64,000 nucleotides of DNA from an uncultured Tolumonas sp. (GCF_963678185.1 NZ_OY782757.1:1189001-1253000); one strand, 5' to 3'. Counted from the first letter of the stretch, positions 29,501 to 37,442 are shown. Notes: generated by a model from the sequence alone, not told the origin. Program-made: numbers and translations.

Positions 29501-30291
29501 CATTCTTGCAACAAACTGAGTTGCTGCGCTAACTGCTTTTGTTGCAACGACAAATTATTAAATTGCCATAACAGATTGTCGCGATCGTCCTGGCTGAACT
29601 GCGGTCGGTCACCGATCTTCTCTTCGAGTGTGGCTAATTGCTGACGCTCCGTTTTGGCCCGTTCATACGCTGCCACAGAGAGTTGCGAATAATGTTCCGT
29701 GCCCGTCATGCGTTCTAATAGCGCCGAGCGTTCATCCATGCTGGCTTTCAGAAAGGCAGCAAAGTCACCTTGCGGTAAAATCACGGCGCGCCGGAATTGC
29801 TCCCAGTTCAGGCCAATTTTTTCCTCAATCTGACTTTGCACATCGCGTTGTCCACCCGCATAGGTGACACCGCCCTCAGATAGCTGACGCAACGAACGTT
29901 CTTGTTTTTGGCATTTGCCATCTGGGCGATTGCGCGCCCGACGTACCGACCAACGCGCACAATAACACTGACCATCGCGACCAGAAAATTCGACTTCGGC
30001 ATAACCGGAGAATGCGCCACGGCTTAAGATCAGACGCACATCGTTGGCTTTTAATCGCTCAGCATCATCAACGCGACCAATTTCCGCCATATTTTTCTTA
30101 TTCGATGGAAAACGCGCGATCTGGTCATATAACGCCAGACAAATCGCATCCAAGATCGTGCTTTTTCCGGCACCGGTATTGCCAGTGATGGCAAACAGGC
30201 CACTTTCACCCAAGCGCCCTTGCGTAAAATCAATATCAAAGGGATGAGTTAAACTAGCGAGGTTTTCACCACGAACCGCAAGTATTTTCAT
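26530..30291 (-). CDS. sbcC: Exonuclease subunit SbcC (SMC-like ATPase)
   Basis: ATPase arm of the SbcCD (Mre11-Rad50-type) nuclease, which cuts DNA hairpins and protein-blocked ends. Seen: 1253 residues. Walker A GNTGAGKST is at 37-45, and the Q-loop region contains VILPQGDFAAFLK. Two very long coiled coils flank a zinc hook CPLC at about 613-616. The C-terminal ABC half has LSGGESFLVSLALALGL and Walker B LFIDEGFGTLD. The ATG at 30291 overlaps the sbcD stop (ATGA). An upstream in-frame ATG (30333) would lie inside sbcD and is unlikely. The coiled coil is extraordinarily rich in glutamine, well beyond usual for the family. Confidence 0.96.
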   Translation of the reverse strand: MKILAVRGENLASLTHPFDIDFTQGRLGESGLFAITGNTGAGKSTILDAICLALYDQIARFPSNKKNMAEIGRVDDAERLKANDVRLILSRGAFSGYAEVEFSGRDGQCYCARWSVRRARNRPDGKCQKQERSLRQLSEGGVTYAGGQRDVQSQIEEKIGLNWEQFRRAVILPQGDFAAFLKASMDERSALLERMTGTEHYSQLSVAAYERAKTERQQLATLEEKIGDRPQFSQDDRDNLLWQFNNLSLQQKQLAQQLSLLQEWQGMQLRLQELQGVTEESRQQLQTVMAEWQAQEAHRQQLALLEKVQVARPEHEQLDRTVIELQQVTEILQRQQQQLTQHLELEQPLQQQYQQVLQQRDGGEAEYAVVQREIRQARELDNSLSERQQQVEQAAQQLLALQADTAVQQQVREQQQHTMQQLQQQRSELQVWLAENSHWQRQAQQQQPLLKAMQDFLGEQQRWQQQNQQIAIYQRQLRELEQAQIIVQGHFQHQQEALQAINLRLQQEGTPQEWQALQQLHNRWQEAQSLAERCHHLKGLAEQAILSQRQRAELVQRLQLAQQALQQITLRQQAIQPELDDLRAQLKEVHHTLKQALLRSQLQDYRGYLVDNEPCPLCGSSHHPYQHEMVTDSLLQQLEHQQFFLQQQLEKGQVEAAQLQEAELQTQRAGKELERQLSQLDEALQTQALQWQALRQAHTSLLPAWPEDDSQWLPLAVLLAQLQHQQGVQAGELHQQYELARAQFERQQQLLVQQEKLSQQAQLHERELMELRRQSGMQQSAFEQLQQQQSALLLRLQQSELSLEEQLAPLDWRSHLNLQQGEIWLQGWLKCCQEYQQVEQRWNSIEQHYQQVYSALSEQKIRLQTLQEQLQLRQQELQRIQTDYQQTLAQRQQCLNGQAAEPLEQQWLQRLQQNRQLAEQQQQQLQQWQEQRIALQSQVASQQHHLEQLQAQQRTLLRSTMQQQQKLNLTEYEIRQLLMVPIEHVRLQREQLAHLDELLTQAKTRLQEREQQIDLQLKRCEALQQSQPEWAMLDLNQLIARQQEMMLHLQDLDQLLFDLKRLQLQVEEAAVTQAELQQAYQAQLQISDRWQQLSDLIGSASGAKFRTFAQSLTLEQLLGLANLHLAELAPRYQLQRVPGTDLALQVIDRDMGDDIRAVESLSGGESFLVSLALALGLSSLSSHDTRIESLFIDEGFGTLDPESLDTAIASLDALQAAGRQVGVISHVQTLVERIGVQIKVQSMGGGESRIVLP

Positions 30292-31541
30292 AATGCCGGA
30301 TGCTCCAATACGGTTTCTAACTCTTCGAAACAATTCACCAGTTCAATAGCAGGGGAAGAGGCATATTGCCGCTGATAACACAGTTCAAACACTTCCCGCG
30401 ACGTCAGCGAATCAAGTGGCACTGTGGCCATTTGATCGGCGATGCCTAAACCATGTCCGGTATATTCGGTATGAATTCGCGCCAAGCGCACCGGTTTATC
30501 AGTGAGTACTGCTAATACCCGCTCGCGCAAACGGGCTTCGGGTTTATCGAGTTTCACGCGTACTTCCAAAAACGGACGCTGGTTATGCGGTAAGTCGGCC
30601 AGTGAAAGTGCGCTCAGCTCAGCTAAGACTTCATCTAATGGCGCAGCTTGGGTGGGTAGACGCAAAATATCCACGGTATGCGGTACACGGATTTTATCCG
30701 TCACCGCAATTTGATGATTGTTGACGGTTAATTCGAGCACCCGATGCGGGTAGTGTTGTTCCGCCAGCGATAACGGTAACGGGGAACCGGAATAATGTAC
30801 CCGTTCACTCAAAGCTTGGCTTAAATGCAAATGCCCTAATGCCACATGATCGGCACCATCAAACACAGCAAGTGGCAACGCATGTTGATTGCCGCCTAAA
30901 ATTTTTCGTTCCGATAACTCCGACAGTTCGCCACTTTGCAGATAAGCATGCCCCAGCGCCAAGATGGGTTGTTCCGCTACACCCTGTTCGTTGATGGTGC
31001 GTTGTGCGTTGATATGTGAAAAAACTTGCTGGTAAACCTCACGCACACCGGCCACCAAACGATCATCCCCTGCAGTTTGTTCGTCACTAATCCGTAAATC
31101 GGCGCTACGCAAGAATGGTACGGCAGCACACCAAGCAGCGATTTTTCCCGCTTTATCTTTCAACGGGATCGCTAATTTTTCACAATTGAGTTGGCCCGCA
31201 ACATCGCGCTCAATCGCGCCAATTAAATGCAGATCAAAGGATTTGAGTAATTCATGTGGGGCATCAAGTTTTGATGGCGAATCGTGATTACCAGCAATAA
31301 TGATGACATTCAGATGCGGACGTTGCTGACGTAAGCTCGCCAGAAATTGGTAAAAAAGCTGCCAGCTGGTTGCTGATGGGTTGGCGGTATCAAATACATC
31401 ACCCGCGACCAATAAACCATCGATATCGCGTTGCACAATCTCATTCATTAACCAATCAAGAAATGAACGATGCTCATAGTAACGTTCATGACCGTGCAAA
31501 CGATGTCCCAGATGCCAGTCGGCGGTATGCAGTAATTTCAC
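30288..31541 (-). CDS. sbcD: Exonuclease subunit SbcD (Mre11-like nuclease)
   Basis: Metallophosphoesterase subunit of SbcCD. Seen: the five phosphoesterase motifs are present, including DWHLGH close to the N-terminus, GDVFDTANPS, GNHDSPSK and a late GHLHLSQAL. Start: no ATG fits the family N-terminus. The GTG at 31541 yields MKLLHTADWHLGH, matching the usual start. A TTG four codons upstream (31553) is possible. Both have weak Shine-Dalgarno sequences. The product is 417 residues. Its stop overlaps the sbcC start by ATGA, so the two subunits are translationally coupled. Confidence 0.95.
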   Translation of the reverse strand: MKLLHTADWHLGHRLHGHERYYEHRSFLDWLMNEIVQRDIDGLLVAGDVFDTANPSATSWQLFYQFLASLRQQRPHLNVIIIAGNHDSPSKLDAPHELLKSFDLHLIGAIERDVAGQLNCEKLAIPLKDKAGKIAAWCAAVPFLRSADLRISDEQTAGDDRLVAGVREVYQQVFSHINAQRTINEQGVAEQPILALGHAYLQSGELSELSERKILGGNQHALPLAVFDGADHVALGHLHLSQALSERVHYSGSPLPLSLAEQHYPHRVLELTVNNHQIAVTDKIRVPHTVDILRLPTQAAPLDEVLAELSALSLADLPHNQRPFLEVRVKLDKPEARLRERVLAVLTDKPVRLARIHTEYTGHGLGIADQMATVPLDSLTSREVFELCYQRQYASSPAIELVNCFEELETVLEHPAL

Positions 31542-31615
31542 AGTGCTCAGCAACAGATCAGGAAGTAGTTCTCCGTAACATGATGGCTGGCGCGCCCTTT
31601 TTCAAGCGTACGTTT

Positions 31616-32047
31616 TCAAGCGTCACGGCACTCCATCCAGTATTCCTCCAATTGCCAGACCGGATGTTTATGTGCTTCTTTGATTTTGAAGCCCTGCTTT
31701 TGATAAAACTCAATTTCATCGGCATGGTCAGCACACGCCCGGTGATACAGCACCGGATGATTCTGTTTGGCCAGCCCTAACAACTCCTCAGCCAGTTGCT
31801 GGCGCTGACAACTGGGCTCAACATACAGCTCCAGTAACTCATCAGCTTTTAAAGCGACAAAACCCACCAGATGATTTTCATCATCGGCAACCCAAACTTC
31901 TGTGCCACACTCCAGTTGCTTACGCATCGACTCCTGCCTGTGCCACCAGGTAGCCGCTGGCAAAAACTCATCGGCATGCAATGATGCTTGCAACCAAATG
32001 GCTGTCAGTTGTGGCATATCTTGTGGTTCGCTGCGTCGAATCACCAT
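31616..32047 (-). CDS. GNAT-family N-acetyltransferase
   Basis: Small acetyl-CoA-dependent acetyltransferase of 143 residues, resembling the YjaB-type group. Seen: an N-terminal IRRSEPQDMPQLTAIW start typical of GNAT proteins, the core strand LELYVEPSCQRQQLAEELL (strand 4 and the acetyl-CoA loop, although the usual Q/RxxGxG/A loop is degenerate as CQRQQLA), and EFYQKQGFKI near the end (GNAT motif B). The substrate cannot be predicted. The gene lies between sbcD and the divergent rdgC without evident operon partners. Confidence 0.88.
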   Translation of the reverse strand: MVIRRSEPQDMPQLTAIWLQASLHADEFLPAATWWHRQESMRKQLECGTEVWVADDENHLVGFVALKADELLELYVEPSCQRQQLAEELLGLAKQNHPVLYHRACADHADEIEFYQKQGFKIKEAHKHPVWQLEEYWMECRDA

Positions 32048-32210
32048 GATCTACTCCGAATTAAACTTAACTTTAGTGTACTCAGCCCACGCAAAGACAT
32101 AGTCAAGGGGTTATCAGGTTGTGAATCAGCTCCGGTTTTTATCCGGGTAATGCCGAAGCGATCACAATGCTGTTAGAATGCGACTCCTTTTAAACATGAC
32201 TGAGGTCGCC

Positions 32211-33119
32211 ATGTGGTTTAAAAACCTGCAACTGTACCGTTTTACTCGTCCTTTCGAACACGATGCTGACAGCCTGGAAAAAATGCTGCAAAGCCATCTG
32301 TTTACGCCTTGTGGTAGTCAAGAGATGAGCAAATTCGGTTGGATTTCCCCATTGGGAAAACACGCAGAAGTATTGGTGCATGAAGTACAGGGACAGCTGT
32401 TGTTATGTGCTAAAAAGGAAGAAAAAATGCTGCCCGCAGCCGTCATCAAAGACATGCTGCAGGAAAAAATCGATGATATGGAAGCAGCACAAGGTCGGGC
32501 ACTGAAGAAAAAAGAGAAAGAATCACTGAAAGAAGAGATCCTGCATACGCTATTACCACGTGCATTCCCGCGTTCCAGCCAGACCTTCTTATGGATCAAC
32601 GCCGCAGAAAATTATCTGGTGGTAGATGCTGGCTCAGCGAAAAAAGCCGACGACGTATTATCGCTGTTGCGTAAATGCACTGGCAGTCTACCCGTTGTGC
32701 CATTTGCGCTGTTAAACCCGCCAGAAATCACCATGACGGAATGGCTGAATGCCGGAGCCGCACCGGCTGGGTTCACGCTGGAAGATGAAGCCGAGCTGCG
32801 TTCCGCGCTGGAACACGGTGGTATCATTCGTTGTAAAGAGCAGGATCTGGTGTGTGACGAAATCAAATCGCATCTGTTAGCCGATAAAATGGTGACGAAA
32901 CTGGCGCTGAACTGGTCGGATACTGTCAGTTTTGTGTTAAGTGATGATCTGTCGATCAAACGTCTGAAATTCAGTGAAGAACTGCGTGAACAGAATGAAG
33001 ATGTGGTATCGGAAGATCAGGTTGCCCGTATGGATGCTGACTTTGCGCTGATGACCGGTGAGCTGGCGAAATTCGTTCCTGAGCTGGTGGCCGCACTCGG
33101 CGGAGAAAAAGCCGAATAA
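32211..33119 (+). CDS. rdgC: Recombination-associated protein RdgC
   Basis: Ring-shaped, sequence-independent DNA-binding protein that in E. coli modulates RecA filament action. Seen: 302 residues from the ATG at 32211, beginning MWFKNLQLYRFTRPF as in the family, with a GAGG Shine-Dalgarno. An upstream in-frame start (32178) would add eleven residues and lacks support. The C-terminal half contains the typical acidic segments and ends near LVAALGGEKAE. It is monocistronic, with its own bidirectional-looking terminator at 33158-33195. It sits near sbcCD but is transcribed apart from them. Confidence 0.97.
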   Translation: MWFKNLQLYRFTRPFEHDADSLEKMLQSHLFTPCGSQEMSKFGWISPLGKHAEVLVHEVQGQLLLCAKKEEKMLPAAVIKDMLQEKIDDMEAAQGRALKKKEKESLKEEILHTLLPRAFPRSSQTFLWINAAENYLVVDAGSAKKADDVLSLLRKCTGSLPVVPFALLNPPEITMTEWLNAGAAPAGFTLEDEAELRSALEHGGIIRCKEQDLVCDEIKSHLLADKMVTKLALNWSDTVSFVLSDDLSIKRLKFSEELREQNEDVVSEDQVARMDADFALMTGELAKFVPELVAALGGEKAE

Positions 33120-33157
33120 CCGCATTCGTTCAGCACCAAACTAGATAAAAACAATGT

Positions 33158-33195
33158 AAAAACAGCGGGAATGAGCATATCGTCCCGCTGTTTTT
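33158..33195 (+). terminator. Terminator after rdgC
   Basis: Thirteen-base stem AAAAACAGCGGGA/TCCCGCTGTTTTT around a twelve-base loop, with a natural T tract on the plus strand. It closes rdgC and isolates the trhP operon 99 bases on. Because A and T tracts flank both sides it could also act on the minus strand. Confidence 0.92.
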
Positions 33196-33293
33196 ACAGA
33201 TATATCCTTAATACCCCTTTCCAGAGTACAATCGCGCGCCCGATGCCATCAGGTGGCATCTTACTGACCTGTGATCAGACAAGAGAGAACAAC

Positions 33294-34658
33294 ATGTTTA
33301 AACCAGAATTACTGTCTCCAGCGGGAACGCTGAAGAATATGCGTTATGCCTATGCTTACGGTGCTGATGCGGTTTATGCCGGCCAACCTCGTTACAGTCT
33401 GCGTGTACGCAATAACGAATTTGATCATGCCAATCTGCAATTGGGCATCAACGAAGCACATGACTTAGGCAAAAAACTGTATGTGGTTGCCAATATTCAG
33501 CCACATAACTCGAAGTTGAAAACCTTTGTCCGCGACATGAAACCCGTGATCGACATGGGGCCGGATGCCTTAATTATGTCCGATCCGGGCTTGATCATGA
33601 TGGTGCGTGAACACTTCCCTGAAATGCCGGTGCATTTGTCCGTACAAGCCAACGCCGTTAACTGGGCAACCGTGAAATTCTGGGAAAAGATGGGCTTGGA
33701 ACGTGTGATCCTGTCACGTGAACTGTCGATTGAAGAAATTGAAGAAATCCGCCAGCAGTGCCCAGATATTCAGCTGGAAGTGTTTGTGCATGGCGCGCTG
33801 TGCATGGCCTATTCCGGCCGTTGCCTGCTGTCCGGTTACCTGAACAAACGCGACCCGAACCAAGGTACTTGCACCAACTCTTGTCGTTGGGAATATAACG
33901 TACACGAAGGCAAACAGGATGATGTTGGCCAGATCGTGCACAAACAAGAACCAATTCCAGTGAAAGTTGAACCAACGCTGGGGATCGGTGCACCAAGTGA
34001 TGCACTGGTTTTGCTGGAAGAGAAAAACCGCCCCGGTGAATTCATGACCGCGTTCGAAGATGAACACGGCACTTACATCATGAACTCGCGCGATCTACGG
34101 GCCATTCAGCATGTGGAACGTCTGAGTAAACTGGGTGTGCATTCACTGAAAATTGAAGGCCGGACTAAATCTTTTTACTACTGCGCACGTACTGCACAAG
34201 TATACCGTCAGGCCATTGATGACGCCGCAGCAGGTAAACCATTTAACGCCAACCTGATGGGCACACTGGAAAATCTGGCGCACCGTGGTTATACCGAAGG
34301 TTTCTTGCGTCGTCATGTGCATTCTGACTACCAGAATTACGACTACGGCTATTCTGTTTCCGACAGCCAGCAGTTTGTCGGTGAAGTGCTGGAACGCAGT
34401 GCCAATGGTATGGCAAAAATTGCGGTGAAAAATAAATTCCTCGTTGGCAACAGCCTGGAATTGATGACACCACAAGGCAACATCAGCTTTGAATTAGCAC
34501 ACATGGAAAATAAAAAAGGTGAGCAGATTGAAGTTGCCCCAGGTGATGGCCATATTGTGGAAATCCCAGTGCCGGAAAATATCGATCTGAGTTACGGCAT
34601 TTTATTGCGTAATCTGGATGATAAAGAGAGCACCCGCCAACCGCATGCGGTGGCTTAA
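33294..34658 (+). CDS. trhP: tRNA 5-hydroxyuridine synthase TrhP (YegQ, peptidase U32 family)
   Basis: Family member of the U32 group. In E. coli TrhP (YegQ) forms 5-hydroxyuridine at U34 of tRNAs that later receive the cmo5U modification, and depends on prephenate metabolism and iron-sulfur biogenesis. Seen: 454 residues from the ATG at 33294, starting MFKPELLSPAGTLKNMRYAY. The U32 signature is EVFVHGALCMAYSGRCLLSG, followed by CTNSCRWEY whose cysteines fit a metal-cluster site. SLKIEGRTKSFYYCARTAQVY is a further family block. It is followed after 2 bases by a ferredoxin gene and then a glutaredoxin gene, suggesting an electron-supply operon. An upstream extension of the frame has no Shine-Dalgarno. 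Confidence 0.95.
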   Translation: MFKPELLSPAGTLKNMRYAYAYGADAVYAGQPRYSLRVRNNEFDHANLQLGINEAHDLGKKLYVVANIQPHNSKLKTFVRDMKPVIDMGPDALIMSDPGLIMMVREHFPEMPVHLSVQANAVNWATVKFWEKMGLERVILSRELSIEEIEEIRQQCPDIQLEVFVHGALCMAYSGRCLLSGYLNKRDPNQGTCTNSCRWEYNVHEGKQDDVGQIVHKQEPIPVKVEPTLGIGAPSDALVLLEEKNRPGEFMTAFEDEHGTYIMNSRDLRAIQHVERLSKLGVHSLKIEGRTKSFYYCARTAQVYRQAIDDAAAGKPFNANLMGTLENLAHRGYTEGFLRRHVHSDYQNYDYGYSVSDSQQFVGEVLERSANGMAKIAVKNKFLVGNSLELMTPQGNISFELAHMENKKGEQIEVAPGDGHIVEIPVPENIDLSYGILLRNLDDKESTRQPHAVA

Positions 34659-34660
34659 CG

Positions 34661-34915
34661 ATGGCGCTATTGATCACTGAGGCTTGCACTAATTGCGATA
34701 TGTGCGAACCCGAGTGCCCTAATCAGGCCATTTATATGGGCGATAAGGTGTATGAAATTATGCCTGATCGCTGTACCGAATGTGTGGGCTTCTATGAGGA
34801 GCCCACCTGTGTGCGGGTGTGTCCGATCAACTGTATTATCACTGATCCGGCACATCCAGAATCAGAACTTGAATTACTTAATAAATTTATATCGTTATAT
34901 GAAAAAGGAGACTAA
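34661..34915 (+). CDS. yfhL: YfhL-type 2[4Fe-4S] ferredoxin
   Basis: Small electron carrier of 84 residues with two tetranuclear clusters. Seen: the first cysteine set CTNCDMCEPEC (Cys9, 12, 15, 19) and a second set CTECVGFYEEPTCVRVC (Cys38, 41, 50, 54), with the longer spacing of the Alvin-type ferredoxins to which YfhL belongs. Another cysteine follows at 58. It starts 2 bases after trhP and ends immediately before the glutaredoxin gene, so the three are one operon. It is the likely electron donor or cluster partner of TrhP here, which is inference from spacing. Confidence 0.95.
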   Translation: MALLITEACTNCDMCEPECPNQAIYMGDKVYEIMPDRCTECVGFYEEPTCVRVCPINCIITDPAHPESELELLNKFISLYEKGD

Positions 34916-35158
34916 ATGGAACCAGTAATGATTTATGGCAAACCAGATTGCCCTTACTGTGAAATGGCCGTGAAGTTTTGCGAAGAGCGTGACTTTGCGT
35001 TTACCTACGTGGATATTTTTGCCACCGGTATGACTGTTGCCGATCTGCAGAAAAAAGTAGGCCAGCCAGTTCGCACCGTGCCACAGATTTTTGTCGGTAA
35101 AAAACACGTTGGTGGTTATACCGATTTTTATAAAGCAGTGACTGAAAACCTGCTGTAA
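34916..35158 (+). CDS. grxA: GrxA-like dithiol glutaredoxin
   Basis: Glutathione-dependent thiol-disulfide oxidoreductase of 80 residues. Seen: active site CPYC (Cys12, Cys15), the cis-proline motif TVPQIF and the glutathione-binding GGYTDF. Length and motifs fit glutaredoxin 1/3-type proteins. GrxA is the closer guess, so the symbol is tentative. The ATG directly abuts the ferredoxin stop and has an AAAAAGGAG Shine-Dalgarno inside the upstream gene. Placement after a tRNA hydroxylase and a ferredoxin is unusual for grxA as I know it, and may point to a redox role in TrhP or YfhL maintenance. Confidence 0.9.
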   Translation: MEPVMIYGKPDCPYCEMAVKFCEERDFAFTYVDIFATGMTVADLQKKVGQPVRTVPQIFVGKKHVGGYTDFYKAVTENLL

Positions 35159-35167
35159 GTCAGCATT

Positions 35168-35203
35168 AACTCCGCCCGGAGTTCAGCAGCACGGATGCTG
35201 CTG
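35168..35203 (+). terminator. Tandem hairpins after the glutaredoxin gene
   Basis: Two adjoining perfect hairpins: AACTCC-GCCC-GGAGTT, then CAGCAGCA-CGGA-TGCTGCTG. No uninterrupted T tract follows, so intrinsic termination may be weak. They mark the end of the trhP-yfhL-grxA transcript and might instead protect its 3' end. Confidence 0.45.
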
Positions 35204-35233
35204 GCGATTATTTCATCTTCCTGCCAAAAGACA

Positions 35234-35262
35234 TTGCCTGTTGCCGCCCCTCGCCCTATAAT
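35234..35262 (+). promoter_or_regulatory. Sigma-70 promoter for suhB
   Basis: TTGCCT (35234-35239), 17-base spacer, TATAAT (35257-35262), followed by a GC-rich discriminator. It lies 48 bases ahead of the suhB start. Confidence 0.7.
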
Positions 35263-35310
35263 CGCGCCGTTTTCTAACCCCGTTCTTTAACATCCAGTGG
35301 TGAATCCATT

Positions 35311-36114
35311 ATGCATCCCATGCTGAATATTGCTGTCCGCGCAGCCCGTAGTGCTGGTCAGGTTATTGTGAAAAGTTTTGCTGATCCAAGCAAAATTGAA
35401 ACCATGCAAAAGGCTATGAACGACTTTGTTACTAACGTCGATCGTGAAGCGGAAAACGTGATCATTCAGACGATCAGAAAATCTTATCCTGACCACAGCA
35501 TCGTGGCAGAAGAAAGCGGTTTGAGCAGCGGTAAAGACGCTGACTACCAATGGATCATCGACCCACTGGATGGCACTACCAACTTCGTTAAAGGCATTCC
35601 TCATTTTGCAGTGTCTATTGCCCTGCGCATTAAAGGCCGTACCGAAGTGGGCGTTGTTTATGACCCTATCCGTGATGAACTGTTTACCGCTTCCCGTGGC
35701 GCTGGCGCACAGCTGAACGGCTACCGTCTGCGTTGCAGCAATGCAAAAGATCTGAACGGTTGTGTATTAGCCACTGCATTCCCACATCGTCACCGTCACC
35801 ATTACCAATCTTTCCTGACTATGTTTAACAACATTTTCCAGGAATGTGCTGATATCCGCCGTGCCGGTGCTGCCAGTCTGGATCTGGCGTATGTGGCTGC
35901 TGGCCGCATGGACGGTTACTGGGAACTGGGTCTGAAACCATGGGATCTGGCTGCTGGTGAATTGATTGCCCGTGAAGCTGGTGCGATTGCGACTGACTTT
36001 GCTGGTGGTCATAACTATGACAACAGCGGCAATATCGTTTGTGGTAACCCACGCATTGTGAAAGCACTGCTGGCGAAAATCCGCGAAGAATTACCAGAGT
36101 CACTGGCTAAATAA
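35311..36114 (+). CDS. suhB: Inositol-1-monophosphatase / NusA-associated factor SuhB
   Basis: Magnesium-dependent phosphatase. In E. coli SuhB is also part of the rRNA antitermination complex with NusA. Seen: 267 residues. The metal-site motifs are EESG (Glu67-68 region), DPLDGTTNF (Asp84 to about 92) and WDLAAGELIAREAG (metal-binding Asp at about 215). It is a single gene with a consensus promoter and a perfect hairpin just beyond its stop. The start ATG at 35311 gives MHPMLNIAVRAARSAGQ, the family N-terminus. In this genus the antitermination role is assumed from homology. Confidence 0.97.
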   Translation: MHPMLNIAVRAARSAGQVIVKSFADPSKIETMQKAMNDFVTNVDREAENVIIQTIRKSYPDHSIVAEESGLSSGKDADYQWIIDPLDGTTNFVKGIPHFAVSIALRIKGRTEVGVVYDPIRDELFTASRGAGAQLNGYRLRCSNAKDLNGCVLATAFPHRHRHHYQSFLTMFNNIFQECADIRRAGAASLDLAYVAAGRMDGYWELGLKPWDLAAGELIAREAGAIATDFAGGHNYDNSGNIVCGNPRIVKALLAKIREELPESLAK

Positions 36115-36144
36115 GCCTGTTGATTGGTAAACAAAATGCTCGAA

Positions 36145-36170
36145 TGTGCTACCGTTTTCGGTAGCACATC
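36145..36170. terminator. Shared hairpin between convergent suhB and ydcO
   Basis: Perfect 11-base stem ATGTGCTACCG/CGGTAGCACAT with a TTTT loop. On the minus strand a TTTTGTTT tract follows. The stem contains the last codons and the TAG stop of the minus-strand ydcO gene. It probably ends both transcripts. Confidence 0.75.
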
Positions 36171-37300
36171 ATAACTAAAACCCCAACCACCAGCCCCCAG
36201 AACGCAGAACCCACGCCCCACAAGCTCAATCCACTGGCAGTCACCAGAAATGTCAATAATGCTGCTTCCCGCTGATGTTCATCATGCAATGCGGCATGCA
36301 AACTCGCCCCTATCGTGCCAAACAACGCAATGCCTGCCACGCCCGTGATTAACGCGCCCGGCAAGATGGCAAACAACGTCACAGTACTGGCACCAAATAC
36401 ACCCGCAATCAGATAACCAACGCCCGCAAACGCCGCTGCTTTATAACGCTGTTTTGTATCTTCATGTGCTTCCGGCCCCATACAAATCGCCGCGGTGATC
36501 GCCGCTAAATTAATCGCATAACAACCAAATGGCGCCAACAGCACATTAAGCACACCCGTTACTGTCAACGAGGCTGATACGGGAGCCTGATAACCGTTCG
36601 CTCTCATAACCGCAATACCGGGTAAATTCTGTGAGGCCATGGTGACAATAAACAGCGGCAAGCCAACCCCAAGTAACGTGGCGAAATCAAACGATGGCCA
36701 TGTAAAAATCGGGGATACAAACGTCAATGGTTGCGTATTACCTTGCAAAAGCCCTTGTTGCCACGCCACCACACTACCTGCCAGCAATACCAACAAAATC
36801 GCGTAACGCGGATAAAACCGCTTCGCCAATAAATAAACCAGCAACATACTGATGATGAGCACAGGCTGTAGTGGCATCTGCTCAAACACTTTCATGCCAA
36901 ACCCAACCAGCACGCCAGCTAACATCGCCGAGGCCAATGCGGTTGGAATTTTATGCATCAGGCGAGCAAACAGTCCGGTGACACCACACAGGGTGATCAA
37001 CAATGCGGAAAATAAAAATGCACCCGTTGCCAGTGCCGGTGTCACCCCTTGTAAGCTGCTGATCAGTAATGCAGCGCCCGGTGTCGACCACGCAGTCAAA
37101 ATTGGCTGCCGGTAATAAAACGACAAAATCAGCGTGCTTAACCCAGAACCAATACAAAGCGCAAACAACCATGAGCTGGTAAACTGTGCATTCGCGCCTG
37201 TCATGCTGTTGGCGGCTTGGAAAATCAACGCCACTGAACTACTGAATCCGACCAGATTCGCCACAAATCCGGCAACCGGTAAACTTAAGGCAAAACGCAT
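36149..37300 (-). CDS. ydcO: BenE-family benzoate/H+ symporter-like transporter (YdcO)
   Basis: Polytopic inner-membrane transporter of 383 residues, matching E. coli YdcO in length and blocks. Seen: about 11-12 hydrophobic segments, the N-terminal AWSTPGAALL motif, LFARLMHKIPTALASAMLAG, VTMASQNLPGIAVMRANGY, and a late FLVTASGLSLWGVGSAFWGL. Related BenE transports benzoate; the true substrate of YdcO is not known. It is divergent from ydcN, as in E. coli, with two operator-like palindromes between. Its stop codon lies inside a terminator stem shared with suhB. Confidence 0.92.
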   Translation of the reverse strand: MRFALSLPVAGFVANLVGFSSSVALIFQAANSMTGANAQFTSSWLFALCIGSGLSTLILSFYYRQPILTAWSTPGAALLISSLQGVTPALATGAFLFSALLITLCGVTGLFARLMHKIPTALASAMLAGVLVGFGMKVFEQMPLQPVLIISMLLVYLLAKRFYPRYAILLVLLAGSVVAWQQGLLQGNTQPLTFVSPIFTWPSFDFATLLGVGLPLFIVTMASQNLPGIAVMRANGYQAPVSASLTVTGVLNVLLAPFGCYAINLAAITAAICMGPEAHEDTKQRYKAAAFAGVGYLIAGVFGASTVTLFAILPGALITGVAGIALFGTIGASLHAALHDEHQREAALLTFLVTASGLSLWGVGSAFWGLVVGVLVMMCYRKR

Positions 37301-37387
37301 TACCCACTCCTATTTTGCTGAGCGCCCAAAGAGATAAACCTGCAGTGACAAATTTAGGCTATCAGGTTAATCTGACGACATATCCAC

Positions 37388-37442
37388 GTGCGTTATAACG
37401 CTCAAATTACCACAAGCCTCTATTGTGCGCTATAACGCACAA
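37388..37442. promoter_or_regulatory. Pair of operator-like palindromes between ydcO and ydcN
   Basis: Two copies of GCGYTATAACGC, one perfect palindrome (37390-37401) and one embedded in a longer dyad with arms TTGTGCG/CGCACAA (37423-37442). The cores are 37 bases apart. Both lie in the 161-base space between the divergent transporter and its neighbouring regulator. The second ends 20 bases before the ydcN start, suggesting repression by YdcN itself. Confidence 0.7.

Noticed and set aside
33171..33293. N-terminal extension of trhP
   Set aside because: It starts within the rdgC terminator and does not match the family start, whereas the ATG at 33294 does.
37388..37442. The repeated palindromes as a CRISPR or mobile-element end
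   Set aside because: Only two copies, no spacers of regular length, no transposase or integrase, and a position between divergent genes that fits operators.
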